DNA of 64,000 bases from Streptomyces novaecaesareae (lineage in GTDB: Bacteria; Actinomycetota; Actinomycetes; Streptomycetales; Streptomycetaceae): positions 1-64,000 of the forward strand of contig NZ_JNWQ01000012.1 of assembly GCF_000716875.1 (NCBI RefSeq). Direction: 5' to 3'. Made by a program: the position numbers and the translations under genes. Of the stretch, positions 50,730-59,151 are shown piece by piece; the first letter of the stretch is position 1; each line of letters starts with the position of its first letter. The notes beneath the pieces are model-generated. The model did not search any database, was not told the DNA's origin, and saw nothing but the letters and a program-made list of their open reading frames with translations.

Positions 50730-51409
50730 CCCTGCACCTCGACCGCATCACCCTCACCTACCCGGACGGCGACGGCCGGCTCACCGCACTCGACGACGTC
50801 TCGCTGACCGTCCCCGAGGGCTCCATCACGGCCGTCGTCGGCCCGTCGGGCTCCGGCAAGTCCAGCCTGCTGGCGGTGGCCGCGACCCTGATCACCCCGG
50901 ACTCCGGGCGGGTCGTCATCGACGGCACCGACACCGCGGGCCTCGGCCGGGCGGACCTCACGGCGCTGCGCCGCACCAGGATCGGCATCGTCTTCCAGCA
51001 GCCCAACCTGCTGCCCTCGCTGACCGCCGTCGAACAGCTCCAGGTGATGGCCCACCTCGACGGCCGCGCCCCGCGCGAGGCGCTCCCCCGCGCCCTGGAC
51101 CTGCTGGCCGCCGTCGGCCTGCGCGACCAGGCCGCCCGCCGCCCGCACCAGCTCTCCGGCGGCCAGCGCCAGCGCGTCAACATCGCGCGCGCCCTGATGA
51201 ACGACCCCACCGTCCTGCTGGTCGACGAGCCCACCAGCGCCCTCGACCACGAACGCGGCGCCGCCGTCCTGGACCTGATCACCGAACTCACCCACCGCCG
51301 GGCGACCGCCACCGTCCTGGTCACCCACGACCGCACCCACCTGACCGCCGTCGACCAGATCGCCGAGGTCCACGACGGAAAGCTGACGGTGCCCGCAGCG
51401 GTCGGCTAG
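50726..51409 (+). CDS. ABC transporter ATP-binding protein, MacB/LolD type
   Basis: A 227-residue ATPase: Walker A GPSGSGKSS (about 38-46), the Q loop QQPNLLPSLTAVEQLQV, signature LSGGQRQRVNIARAL, Walker B VLLVDEPTSALD and the switch His in VTHDRTH. This is the short form that partners FtsX-like permeases. Its stop codon overlaps that of the convergent Uma2 gene within a CTAG, so both genes end in the same four bases. No terminator hairpin is seen there. Confidence 0.93.
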   Translation: MTLHLDRITLTYPDGDGRLTALDDVSLTVPEGSITAVVGPSGSGKSSLLAVAATLITPDSGRVVIDGTDTAGLGRADLTALRRTRIGIVFQQPNLLPSLTAVEQLQVMAHLDGRAPREALPRALDLLAAVGLRDQAARRPHQLSGGQRQRVNIARALMNDPTVLLVDEPTSALDHERGAAVLDLITELTHRRATATVLVTHDRTHLTAVDQIAEVHDGKLTVPAAVG

Positions 51410-51963
51410 CCGATCAGGTCGTCCACGCCCAGCACCACCGACGCCCCGATCGACAGCGGCAGGGTGAACGACTCCCCCGGGCCGTGGACGACCCGCTCCC
51501 GGTACTCACCGCCTCGGGGCTCGGTCAGCACCAGCACCCGCCGTTCGATCCGGTCCACGATCACGTACACCGGCACCCCGGCCATCGCGTACGCGGCAGG
51601 CTTCCTGGCGAGGTCGCTGCACAAGGCCGCCGACGTCACCTCCAGTACGAGGCGGAAGATCTTCGGGTCGTAGCAGTTGTACGTGACCACGTGATCGTCG
51701 CTTGCAGCATCGACGATGGACAGATCCGGCATCGCGAAGTCGTCCGGCCCGGTGGGCAGCCAGATCGCGAGCCGCTGGAAGACCTCCGTGTTCCCGCCGT
51801 CCAGCCCGGCCTCGCAGCACGCCCGCATGACGCGCCGCAGGACTCTGCCATGCGCCATGACCGAGGCGGGCTCGACGGACACCTCGCCGCCCAGCACCTC
51901 CACCTGGTGCCCGGGAAACCGCTCGAAGAGAGCCTCTGCCATGTAGAGCGCACTGTTCCGCAC
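51406..51963 (-). CDS. Uma2-family putative endonuclease (DUF820), copy 1
   Basis: A 185-residue protein of the Uma2/DUF820 family, which has a PD-(D/E)XK nuclease fold. The core is visible as FAMPDLSIVD (Asp), LVLEVTSA (Glu) and LARKPAAYAMAGVPVYVIVD (Lys). It is about 45% identical by eye to the next gene, so the two are tandem paralogues. Streptomyces genomes carry many Uma2 genes whose role is unproven. A shorter start (MAEALFERFPGH, 51942) is possible; neither has a clear ribosome site. Confidence 0.85.
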   Translation of the reverse strand: MRNSALYMAEALFERFPGHQVEVLGGEVSVEPASVMAHGRVLRRVMRACCEAGLDGGNTEVFQRLAIWLPTGPDDFAMPDLSIVDAASDDHVVTYNCYDPKIFRLVLEVTSAALCSDLARKPAAYAMAGVPVYVIVDRIERRVLVLTEPRGGEYRERVVHGPGESFTLPLSIGASVVLGVDDLIG

Positions 51964-51972
51964 AGGAGATCG

Positions 51973-52569
51973 CTACTTCTTGACGATGAGCACATCGTCG
52001 ACCGAGAGCGTCACGGCGGCCCCGATCGACTCCGGCAAGGTCAACGACTGCCCGGGGTGGTGAACGGCATGCACCCGGTATTCGCCGTCTCGCGGTTCGG
52101 TCAGAACCATGACCTTGAAGTTCTTGCGGTCGACGATCAGGTAGACGGGCACTCCCGCACCGGCGTACAGCGCCGGCTTGACCTTCAGATCCGTCAGGTG
52201 GTTCGACGATGTCACTTCGGCTACGAGCCGGAAGATCGCCGGGTCGTAGCAGTTGTGCTCGATCAGGCGATCGGCATAGTCGGCATCGACGATCGACACG
52301 TCCGGAATGGCGTAGTCCGATGGACCGTCAGGCAACCAAAGGCCCACCCCCTGAAGCACTCGGGTCGCCTTACCGTGCAGACCCGCCACGATGAACGGCA
52401 CACTCATGCTGGTCAGGCAGTCACTGTGCTGACCGTCGGGAGGCGGCGTCACTGTGATCTGTCCTCCGAGGATCTCGACCCGGTGCCCTACCAGCTGCTT
52501 GGAGATCAGCTCTGCGGATTCGAGCAGCGTCATCTGCTCGAAGGGCTCTTCCACTGCGGCGGCGGACAT
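51973..52569 (-). CDS. Uma2-family putative endonuclease (DUF820), copy 2
   Basis: A 198-residue Uma2 protein with the same PD-(D/E)XK residues: YAIPDVSIVD, LVAEVTSSNH and KVKPALYAGAGVPVYLIVD. The ATG at 52569 has GGAGGAAAT in front of it and is preferred to an in-frame ATG 36 bp upstream. It is followed after 9 bp by copy 1, in the same direction. G+C is lower than the window average, suggesting separate origin from the flanking genes. Confidence 0.87.
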   Translation of the reverse strand: MSAAAVEEPFEQMTLLESAELISKQLVGHRVEILGGQITVTPPPDGQHSDCLTSMSVPFIVAGLHGKATRVLQGVGLWLPDGPSDYAIPDVSIVDADYADRLIEHNCYDPAIFRLVAEVTSSNHLTDLKVKPALYAGAGVPVYLIVDRKNFKVMVLTEPRDGEYRVHAVHHPGQSLTLPESIGAAVTLSVDDVLIVKK

Positions 52570-52668
52570 GGATTTCCTCCTGACTGCCGATGTCGAGACC
52601 ATCATCGTAGAGCCCAGGCGCCTTCCGACGCCCGATCCTCAGCCCTCACCCGAAGGGGTGGTTTAGCC

Positions 52669-53379
52669 CTACCGAGCCCGCAGCCGCAGGGCCGGCCGCT
52701 CCGCTTCCGCCGCCTCGTCCTGGCCCGCCCAGAGCGAGCGGACGTGGCTGAGGTGGCGGGTCATGCAGGCCTCCGCCGCCTCCGCGTCGCCGGAGATCAT
52801 CAGGTCGAGCAGCTCCAGGTGCTCCTCCGCCGAGGACACCAGCTCGCCGCGCTCGTCGAGCCGGTTCAGCCCGTACAGCCGCGAGCGCTTGCGCAGGTCG
52901 CCGACCACGTCGACGAGTCTCGCGTTGCCGGCCAGGCCGAGCAGGTCCAGGTGGAACTGCCGGTCGGCCTCCAGGTAGCCGATCAGGTCGTGCTTGCGGG
53001 CGGCGGCGACGATGGCCTGCGCCTGCGGGCGCAGCCGCTCCAGCTGGTCCTTGTTCGCCGTGCGCGCGACCCGGCCGACGGTCGGGACCTCGATCAGGGC
53101 GCGGATCTCGGTGTAGTCGTCCAGGTCGCGCTCGGTGAGTTCGGTGACCCGGAACCCCTTGTTGCGGACGGCTTCGACCAGGCCTTCGCGGGCGAGGTCG
53201 AGCATGGCCTCGCGGACCGGGGTGGCGGAGACGCCGAAGTCGGCGGCGAGGGCGGGCGCCGAGTAGACGACGCCGGGGCGCAGTTCGCCGGAGATGAGGG
53301 CCGCCCGGAGTGCGTGGGCGACCTGGTCGCGAAGCCGCTCCTGGACGGAGATCAGGGTGCGGGATTTGAGGTCGGCCAT
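52669..53379 (-). CDS. FadR-subfamily GntR regulator (FCD domain), candidate master of the hydroxyproline regulon
   Basis: A 236-residue regulator with the FadR layout: N-terminal winged helix (VQERLRDQVAHALRAALISGEL, FGVSATPVREAMLDLAREGLVEAV, wing NKGFRVTELT) and an all-helical FCD ligand domain (about 90-225) whose metal-binding residues are in EIRALIEVPTVG, DRQFHLDLLGLAGN, EEHLELLDLMISGD and MTRHLSHVRS. GntR/FadR-type regulators govern hydroxyproline clusters in other bacteria. A GTGAMATNTNAC site lies 33 bp upstream of its start, and five others precede genes of protein, peptide and hydroxyproline use, so I propose it controls all of them. The ligand could be hydroxyproline or a pathway intermediate. 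Confidence 0.92.
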   Translation of the reverse strand: MADLKSRTLISVQERLRDQVAHALRAALISGELRPGVVYSAPALAADFGVSATPVREAMLDLAREGLVEAVRNKGFRVTELTERDLDDYTEIRALIEVPTVGRVARTANKDQLERLRPQAQAIVAAARKHDLIGYLEADRQFHLDLLGLAGNARLVDVVGDLRKRSRLYGLNRLDERGELVSSAEEHLELLDLMISGDAEAAEACMTRHLSHVRSLWAGQDEAAEAERPALRLRAR

Positions 53380-53411
53380 GGTGTTCCTCCGGATGGGTGC
53401 AGAACACCAGC

Positions 53412-53423
53412 GTACAATGTCAC
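53412..53423 (-). promoter_or_regulatory. Shared dyad operator, site d (FadR-type regulator)
   Basis: GTGACATTGTAC on the minus strand, 33 bp before the regulator start, directly preceded by CCGTAAC, which also occurs near sites b (CCGTGAC) and c (CCGTAAC). Autoregulation is the simplest reading. Confidence 0.7.
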
Positions 53424-53648
53424 GTTACGGTGCGTGCGCAACCGTCCGCGATTCGGATGCCCCGCCGAGCCTGCCGACGCTCATGGTGGCAGCGGCCGTC
53501 GACCGTGACAACGGCCGACGGCACACGATCCGCCACCACACGAAGACCTACGCCCGGCGGAACTGCGCCACCAGCGAGCTCAGGCTCGCCGAGCCCCTCG
53601 ATTGGAACGAGCTCTATCCAGAGCGCCGGGGCGACGCTAGCGCAGCTC

Positions 53649-53664
53649 TAGAACGAACGCTCTA
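53649..53664. promoter_or_regulatory. TetR-type operator upstream of the TetR gene
   Basis: TAGAACGAACGCTCTA, an imperfect palindrome (TAGA-N-CG at both ends), 26 bp before the TetR start. A related half-site GGAACGAGCTCTA lies at 53604-53616. The 311-bp gap 53380-53690 otherwise holds only site d. Confidence 0.6.
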
Positions 53665-53690
53665 CCCAGAACCTCGACTAGGATTCCCCC

Positions 53691-54281
53691 GTGAAGACGT
53701 CCGAGAAGACCACCACCGTCGGCACCCGCGAGCGGATCATCCGGGCCACCTCCCGCCTGCTCCAGCGCCAGGGGTACGAGGGCACCGGAATCAAGCAGAT
53801 CTCCCGCGAGGCCGAGGCCACGCTCGGCTCCGTCTACCACTTCTTCCCGGGCGGGAAGCAGGAGTTGGCCGCCGAGGCGATCCGGCACGGGGACGAGGAG
53901 TTCGCCGTCCTGCTGCGCGCCGGGCTGGGCTCCTCCGAGGACCTGGGCGAGGCGGTGAACGCCTGCACCCGGCTGCTCGCCCACGAGCTGCGCGCCTCCG
54001 ACTGGCAGGACGGCTGCCCGATCACCACCACCGCCCTGGAGACGGTCGGCCGGGTGCCGGTGATCGAGCAGGCCGTGACCGAGGCCTTCGCCAACTGGCG
54101 GGCCATCGTGGCGGAGCGGCTGCGCGCTTCCGGCATCACCGACGAGGACGCCCGCGAACTGGCCGGCACGGTCGTCAACACCCTGGAGGGCGCCGAGCTC
54201 TCCGCCCAGATCGCCCGCAGCGAGGAGCCGTTGCTGGTCACCGGCAGGCACCTGGCCCGCCTGCTCGCCACCTACTGCTGA
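53691..54281 (+). CDS. TetR-family regulator (LmrA/YxaF-like)
   Basis: A 196-residue TetR protein. The DNA-binding domain is TRERIIRATSRLLQRQGYEGTGIKQISREAEATLGSVYHFFPGGKQELAAEAI (residues 11-64). The ligand domain with HELRASDWQDGCPITTTALE is of the LmrA/YxaF type, which controls multidrug exporters or flavonoid-responsive genes. The start is GTG. A palindrome 26 bp upstream suggests autoregulation. No transporter gene is adjacent; the next gene on the right is convergent, so the targets are unknown. Confidence 0.9.
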   Translation: MKTSEKTTTVGTRERIIRATSRLLQRQGYEGTGIKQISREAEATLGSVYHFFPGGKQELAAEAIRHGDEEFAVLLRAGLGSSEDLGEAVNACTRLLAHELRASDWQDGCPITTTALETVGRVPVIEQAVTEAFANWRAIVAERLRASGITDEDARELAGTVVNTLEGAELSAQIARSEEPLLVTGRHLARLLATYC

Positions 54282-54304
54282 CCGCACCGGGAACGCAGAG
54301 AAGC

Positions 54305-54337
54305 CGGCCCGGCGGGGGATCCCTTCCCGCCGGGCCG
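54305..54337 (+). terminator. Terminator after the TetR gene
   Basis: A perfect 12-bp stem (54305-54316 with 54326-54337) in the gap between the TetR gene and the convergent hydroxyproline operon end. Confidence 0.7.
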
Positions 54338-54463
54338 ACTCCAGCCTCACAACTCCCGACCAGCGCCCGGAGTAACGGACTCGGGCATCGGGATCGCACT
54401 GTGCGACGGCCACCCGAACACACTGAACCACCGCATTGCGCGAGCGCCCGAGCCGGCGAGCGC

Positions 54464-55561
54464 CTACGCCCGCCGGTACACCTCCGCCGCGATCGCCAGG
54501 TCCTCCCAGGCCATCCCGACGCTCTTGAAGAACCGCGGCCGCCCGTCCGGCACCAGCGCGTCACCGCGCACCAGCTCGGCGAGGTTCCACACCTGCCGCC
54601 CGGCCACCCCCGCCAGCAGCAGGTCCCCGGCCTCGCGGGCCGCGACCGACCGCGCCTCCACGTACAGCTCGGCGCGCCCGACCAGCGTCCCGTCCACCTC
54701 CCGCGCGTCCGGGTCGTGCGAGCCGACCGCCGCCACCGCCGCGTGCGCGGGCACCAGGGCGCCGTCGAACAGCGGGGTGCGCGCGGTGGTGCAGCACACC
54801 ACCAGGTCCGCCTCCGCGACGGCTTCCGGCCCGCCGACGGCGGCCGCCAGGCCGAGTCCCTGGCCGTACGCCGCGAGCGCCTCGGCCCGCCCGGCGTGGC
54901 GCGCCACCACCGTGAGCCGGCTCAGCGGCCGGACGGCCAGCAGCGCGTCCAGGTGCCCGTAGGCCTGCGGCCCGGAGCCGAACAGCACCAGGTGCCGCGC
55001 CTCCGGCGCCGCCAGCCGCCGCAGCGCCGCCGCGGTGACGGCGGGCGTGCGCAACGCGGTGAGCGCGGCGCCGTCCAGCAGCGCGAGCGGTTGCAGGGTG
55101 GGCCCGTCCAGCAGCAGGTAGCTGCCGGTGATCCGGGGCAGGCCGCGCTCCGGGTTGGCGGGCGCGACCCCGGCGATCTTCACGCCCGCGTACGGCCCGG
55201 CGGCGGCCGGCATCAGCAGCAGCTCACCGGCGGGCACCGGCACGGCCGACCGGGCGGGTGCCGCCTCCGGGTCGAACCCGTTCAGCAGCACCCGCTCGAT
55301 CGCCCCCACCGCCCCGGCGGGCCCGACCCCGCCGGTGCCCGGCACGGCGTACTGGAGCGGCTCAACCGCCGTACCGGGCAGTGCAGTTGGACTCGAATCC
55401 GCCGAGCTCGACGCGGCCGGGCTCGACGCGGCCGGGCTCGACGCGGCCGGGCTCGACGCGGCCGAGCTCGACACGGCCGGGCTCGAATCTGCCGGACCCG
55501 ACCCGGCCGGACCCGACGCGACCGAACCCGATGCAGTCGCGCTCGACCCGGCCGGGCTCAC
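54464..55561 (-). CDS. Ornithine cyclodeaminase/mu-crystallin family enzyme (candidate pyrroline-2-carboxylate reductase)
   Basis: A protein of 365 residues. The first 60 are a Ser/Ala/Pro repeat (SSPAA units) encoded by 11 tandem 15-bp copies; the OCD fold follows, with GVKIAGVAPANPERGLPRITGSYLLLDGPT, DGAALTALRTPAVTAAALRRLA, the NAD(P) loop LFGSGPQAYGHLDAL and VAAVGSHDPDAREVD. In hydroxyproline clusters an OCD-family enzyme (LhpI) reduces pyrroline-2-carboxylate to L-proline, and I infer that role. The GTG start overlaps the stop of the preceding racemase gene as GTGA, so the repeat extension is probably translated. It is the last gene of the operon. Confidence 0.85.
   Translation of the reverse strand: MSPAGSSATASGSVASGPAGSGPADSSPAVSSSAASSPAASSPAASSPAASSSADSSPTALPGTAVEPLQYAVPGTGGVGPAGAVGAIERVLLNGFDPEAAPARSAVPVPAGELLLMPAAAGPYAGVKIAGVAPANPERGLPRITGSYLLLDGPTLQPLALLDGAALTALRTPAVTAAALRRLAAPEARHLVLFGSGPQAYGHLDALLAVRPLSRLTVVARHAGRAEALAAYGQGLGLAAAVGGPEAVAEADLVVCCTTARTPLFDGALVPAHAAVAAVGSHDPDAREVDGTLVGRAELYVEARSVAAREAGDLLLAGVAGRQVWNLAELVRGDALVPDGRPRFFKSVGMAWEDLAIAAEVYRRA
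55391..55555 (-). repeat. 15-bp tandem repeat encoding the N-terminal extension of the OCD-family enzyme
   Basis: Eleven units of GCTCGACGCGGCCGG or a variant; the third and second are identical to the first (55406-55450), others differ at one to five bases. The period keeps the frame, so copy number changes only the length of the Ser/Ala/Pro tail. Confidence 0.92.
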
Positions 55562-56586
55562 AGCAGGAACCCCGTCCCCAGCTCGTCCCCCGGCGCCAGC
55601 ACGAACCCGTGCTCCCCGGTGCGGAAGGCCGTCCCGCCGACCTCGGTGACGACGCCCGCCCCCAGCGGGTCGCCGCCGGCGAGCACCTGCCCGGTGAAGA
55701 CCGTCCCGATGACGGACTCGTGCCGCAGCGTCTCCCCCGGGGCCAGCCGGCCCTCGGCGGCGAGCACCGCGAGCCGGGCGGAGGTGCCGGAGCCGCAGGG
55801 CGAGCGGTCGATCTGCCCGTCCGCGAACACGGTGACGTTCCGCTGGTTCACCACCCCGTCCACCGGGGGCAGTTCGTCGTGGAGGATCACCCCGTACACC
55901 CCCGACAGCCGGGCGTCCGTCGGGTGCGCCACCGCCTCCGCGCCGACCAGTGCCGCCCTGATCTCCCGCCCCACCGCGGTGAGTTCGGGCAGCTGGGCCG
56001 GTTCCACGGCCAGCCCCAGCGCGGCGGCCGGCACGGAGGCGTAGCAGGCGCCGGAGTGCGCGACCGCGACCTCGACCGTCCCGCGCGAGGTCCGCACCGG
56101 CAGCTTCAGCGCGCTGACCCGGGTGGGCACGTTGCGGAAGGTCACCCCGGTGGTGCGTCCGCCGGCCCGGTGCACCAGCGCGGTGACCCGGCCGGAGGGC
56201 ACGTCGATCCGTACCCGCGCCACGCCGTCCTCGGGGGCCGCCACCAGGCCGGACTCCACCGCCCAGGCGCCGAGCGCGATGGTGCCGTGCCCGCAGGCCG
56301 TCGAGTAGCCGTCCTTGTGCCAGAACAGCACGCCGAGGTGCGCCTCGTCGTCGTCCGGCGGCACCAGGAACCCGCCGTACATCCCGGCGTGTCCGCGCGG
56401 TTCCCGGGTGAGCAGCTGCCGGATCCGGTCGAGCGCGCTCGGCCGGGGCGCGGTGGCGCTGCCCCCGGCGCCGAGCGCGATGGCCCGCCGCTCGGCGACG
56501 GTGTCGCCGGGGATCGGGGGCGCGCCGTCGAGGACGATCCGGAACGGCTCGCCGGCCGTGTGGTAGTCGACCGTCCGCACGTACAT
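55558..56586 (-). CDS. Proline racemase-family enzyme, copy 1
   Basis: A 342-residue member of the proline racemase/hydroxyproline epimerase superfamily. The two catalytic positions are both Cys: STACGHGTI (about residue 95) and DRSPCGSGTSAR (about 260). Cys/Cys is the form of proline racemase and 4-hydroxyproline 2-epimerase; trans-3-hydroxyproline dehydratase has Thr at the second position. It is encoded right before an OCD-family enzyme, where a dehydratase would be expected, so its exact substrate is open. Its ATG overlaps the stop of the dehydrogenase gene (TGATG). It clearly differs from copy 2 (about a third identical by eye). Confidence 0.87.
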   Translation of the reverse strand: MYVRTVDYHTAGEPFRIVLDGAPPIPGDTVAERRAIALGAGGSATAPRPSALDRIRQLLTREPRGHAGMYGGFLVPPDDDEAHLGVLFWHKDGYSTACGHGTIALGAWAVESGLVAAPEDGVARVRIDVPSGRVTALVHRAGGRTTGVTFRNVPTRVSALKLPVRTSRGTVEVAVAHSGACYASVPAAALGLAVEPAQLPELTAVGREIRAALVGAEAVAHPTDARLSGVYGVILHDELPPVDGVVNQRNVTVFADGQIDRSPCGSGTSARLAVLAAEGRLAPGETLRHESVIGTVFTGQVLAGGDPLGAGVVTEVGGTAFRTGEHGFVLAPGDELGTGFLL

Positions 56587-57953
56587 CAGAGTGCGCCTCC
56601 GCCCGGCAGCACGCTGACGGTCCGGCTGACGGTGTAGAAGTCCAGTGCCGCCTGGCCCTGTTCGCGGTCGCCGTGGCTCGCGCCCTTGGCTCCGCCGAAG
56701 GGCAGGTGGAAGTCGACGCCGCTGGACGGGGCGTTGACCCGGATCATGCCCGCGTCCAGCCGGTCGGCGGCGGCCAGTGCCACGTCCAGGCTGCGGGTGT
56801 GCACCGAGGTGGCGAGGCTGTGCGGGGTGTCGTTGGCGAGCGCGATCGCCTCGTCCAGGTCGGCCGCGGCGTGCAGGACGGCGATCGGGCCGAAGAACTC
56901 CTCGCGTGCCAGCGGGTGTTCGGCCGGTACGTCGGCGAGCAGGGTCGGCTCGACGTACCAGCCGGCCCGCTCGGGCACGCCGCCGCCGGTGAGCACCGTC
57001 GCGCCGGCTTCCACGGCCGAGCCGACGGCGAGCGTCAGCCGGTCCCGGGCACCGGAGTTGACCACCGGGCCGCACACCGAGTCGTCCACCGCCGCGAGCG
57101 CCTCGACCAGGGCCTCGCGCAGCGGATCGTACGCGGCGCCGACCGCGATCACCCGGCTGGTGGCGGTGCACTTCTGCCCGGCGTACCCGGCGATGGCGGC
57201 GGCGATGTGTGCGGCGGCCAACCCCAGGTCGGCGTCCGGGAGCACCAACGCGGCGTTCAGGCCGCCGAGTTCGGCCTGCACCGGCACCCCGCGCCCGGTC
57301 GCCGCGCGCACCACGGCCCGGCCGACGCCGGTCGAGCCGGTGAAGGAGACCACGTCCGCCGTCTCGACCAGCGCGGCGCCCTCCTCCGCGCCGCCCGGCA
57401 GCACGGTGAACACGTCCTCCGGCAGCCCGGCCGCACGGGCCAGCTCCGCCAGCCGCAGCGCGCACGCCGTCGCCTCGGGCGCCGGCTTGAGGACGGCCGT
57501 GTTGCCCACCGCCAGGGCCGGCGCGGCCTTCCAACTGGGGATCGCCAGCGGGAAGTTCCAGGGCGCGATCAGCCCGGCCACCCCGTACGGGCGGCGCCGG
57601 GTGAGCAGCAGTCCGGGCCCGGCGGCGGTCTCGTGCACCGCCCCGGACGGCGTGTACGGCGCCTGCGCGTAGTAGCGCCAGATCGCCGCCGTCCGGGCGA
57701 CCTCGCCCCGCGCCTCGGCGAGCGGCTTGCCGACCTCGCGCACGATCAGCGCGGCCAGCTCGTCCGCGTGCGCCTCGACGGCGTCCGCGATCCGGCCGAG
57801 CGCCGCCGACCGGGCGCCGGCCCCGGCGGCGAGCCAGCCGGTCTGCGCCGCCCGGGCCCGCCCGACGGCGGCCCGCACGGCCTCGGCGCCGGGCTCCTCG
57901 ACGGCGAGCACGAGGTCGGTGGGGTCGGCGGGGTTGTACGAGGTGATGGTCAC
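56586..57953 (-). CDS. Aldehyde dehydrogenase (2-oxoglutarate semialdehyde dehydrogenase candidate)
   Basis: A 455-residue NAD(P)-dependent aldehyde dehydrogenase: APWNFPLAIPSWKAAPALAVGN, the catalytic Glu in AELGGLNAALV and Cys in GQKCTATSRV, and FFGPIAVL. It lies between the two racemase-family genes in the operon, where the last step of hydroxyproline breakdown, oxidation of 2-oxoglutarate semialdehyde to 2-oxoglutarate, is needed. The ATG opens the family's N-terminus (MTITSYNPADPTDLV). It is complete, unlike the remnant at 20779-20943. Specificity is inferred from context. Confidence 0.9.
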   Translation of the reverse strand: MTITSYNPADPTDLVLAVEEPGAEAVRAAVGRARAAQTGWLAAGAGARSAALGRIADAVEAHADELAALIVREVGKPLAEARGEVARTAAIWRYYAQAPYTPSGAVHETAAGPGLLLTRRRPYGVAGLIAPWNFPLAIPSWKAAPALAVGNTAVLKPAPEATACALRLAELARAAGLPEDVFTVLPGGAEEGAALVETADVVSFTGSTGVGRAVVRAATGRGVPVQAELGGLNAALVLPDADLGLAAAHIAAAIAGYAGQKCTATSRVIAVGAAYDPLREALVEALAAVDDSVCGPVVNSGARDRLTLAVGSAVEAGATVLTGGGVPERAGWYVEPTLLADVPAEHPLAREEFFGPIAVLHAAADLDEAIALANDTPHSLATSVHTRSLDVALAAADRLDAGMIRVNAPSSGVDFHLPFGGAKGASHGDREQGQAALDFYTVSRTVSVLPGGGAL

Positions 57954-58047
57954 AACTACCAGCCCTTCAAAGGTGGTTCAGAAGGCAGGGGCGGAACGGT
58001 CGCCGCTTGCAGCAGAAACCCGGGCGGGGTGCTGCCCGCAGCAGGGC

Positions 58048-59052
58048 TCACAGCAGGAAGCCCGCCGGGAACGGGTCGCTCGGGTCGAGGAAGTACTGGG
58101 CGGTGCCGGTGACCCAGGCCCGCCCGGTGACGGTGGGCACCACGGCCGGCCGCCCGGCGACCTCGGTCTCCTCGACCAGCCGTCCGACGAAGGTCGTGCC
58201 GATGAAGGAGTCGTTGCGGAAGTCCCGTCCGAGCGGCAGCTCGCCGCGCGCGTGCAGCTGGGCCATCCGCGCGGAGGTGCCGGTGCCGCAGGGCGAGCGG
58301 TCGAACCAGCCGGGGTGGATGGCCATGGCGTGCCGGGAGTGCTCGGCGGTGGAGCCGGGCGCCAGCAGCTGGACGTGGTGGCAGCTGTGGATGGACGGGT
58401 TCTCCGGGTGCACCGGCCGGTCGGGGCCCGCGTTGATCGCGTCCATCAGGGCCAGGCCCGCGTCCAGGATCTCCTGCTTGCGCTCGCGCTCGAAGGGCAG
58501 CCCGAACTGGGCGAGCGGCAGGATGGCGTAGAAGTTGCCGCCGTACGCGAGGTCGTAGCTCACGGTGCCGTGGCCGGGCACCTCGATCTTGCGGTCCAGC
58601 GCGACCGAGTAGGACGGCACGTTGTGGATGGTCACCGCCTTGGCGGCGCCGTCCTCGACCTGCACCTCGGCGACCACCAGCCCGGCCGGGGTGTCCAGCC
58701 GTACGGTGGTGACCGGCTCGACCACCGGCACCATCCCGGTCTCGACCAGCACGGTGGCGACGCCGATGGTGCCGTGCCCGCACATCGGCAGCAGCCCGGA
58801 GACCTCGATGTAGAGCACCCCGAAGTCGGCGTCCGGCCGGGTCGGCGGCTGCAGGATGGCGCCGCTCATCGCCGCGTGGCCGCGCGGCTCGTACATCAGC
58901 AGGGTGCGGAAGTGGTCCAGGTGCTGCTGGAAGTGCACCCGGCGCTCGGCCATGGTGGCCCCGGGGATGATGCCGAAGCCGCCGGTGATCACCCGGGTCG
59001 GCATGCCCTCGGTGTGCGAGTCGACGGCGTGGAACACGTGACGGCTTCGCAT
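58048..59052 (-). CDS. 4-hydroxyproline 2-epimerase (proline racemase family, copy 2)
   Basis: A 334-residue enzyme. The catalytic cysteines are in LLPMCGHGTIG (about residue 90) and DRSPCGTGTSARMA (about 255), with the substrate-binding HAVDSHTEGMPTRV at the N-terminus. It should convert trans-4-hydroxy-L-proline to cis-4-hydroxy-D-proline, the entry reaction of the pathway. GDRSPCGTGTS and SIHSCHHVQLLAPG match the epimerase subgroup better than dehydratases. It lies 99 bp after the DapA-like gene, in the same operon. Annotated relatives are proline racemase or 4-hydroxyproline epimerase. Confidence 0.92.
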   Translation of the reverse strand: MRSRHVFHAVDSHTEGMPTRVITGGFGIIPGATMAERRVHFQQHLDHFRTLLMYEPRGHAAMSGAILQPPTRPDADFGVLYIEVSGLLPMCGHGTIGVATVLVETGMVPVVEPVTTVRLDTPAGLVVAEVQVEDGAAKAVTIHNVPSYSVALDRKIEVPGHGTVSYDLAYGGNFYAILPLAQFGLPFERERKQEILDAGLALMDAINAGPDRPVHPENPSIHSCHHVQLLAPGSTAEHSRHAMAIHPGWFDRSPCGTGTSARMAQLHARGELPLGRDFRNDSFIGTTFVGRLVEETEVAGRPAVVPTVTGRAWVTGTAQYFLDPSDPFPAGFLL

Positions 59053-59151
59053 GGGTCACAACTCCCGTACAGGTTCTGGTGGTTGATGGTGCCTGGCCGG
59101 CTGCCCCCGCAGCCGGCCGGGAAGTCCGGGGTGCCGGACGGAGGGGCAGCC

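Noticed and set aside
51400..51415. CTAG at the overlapping stop codons of the ABC ATPase and Uma2 genes as a regulatory palindrome
   Set aside because: GGCTAGCC is explained by two converging TAG stop codons; no wider symmetry worth noting.
55391..55555. The 15-bp repeat array as a CRISPR
   Set aside because: No spacers: units are contiguous, diverged and in frame within a coding sequence; no cas genes nearby.
58003..58060. A near-duplicate of the epimerase end (PAGFLL / PPGFLL) after the stop codon
   Set aside because: Only a few codons of similarity in a Gly/Pro/Leu-rich context; too short to call a duplication.
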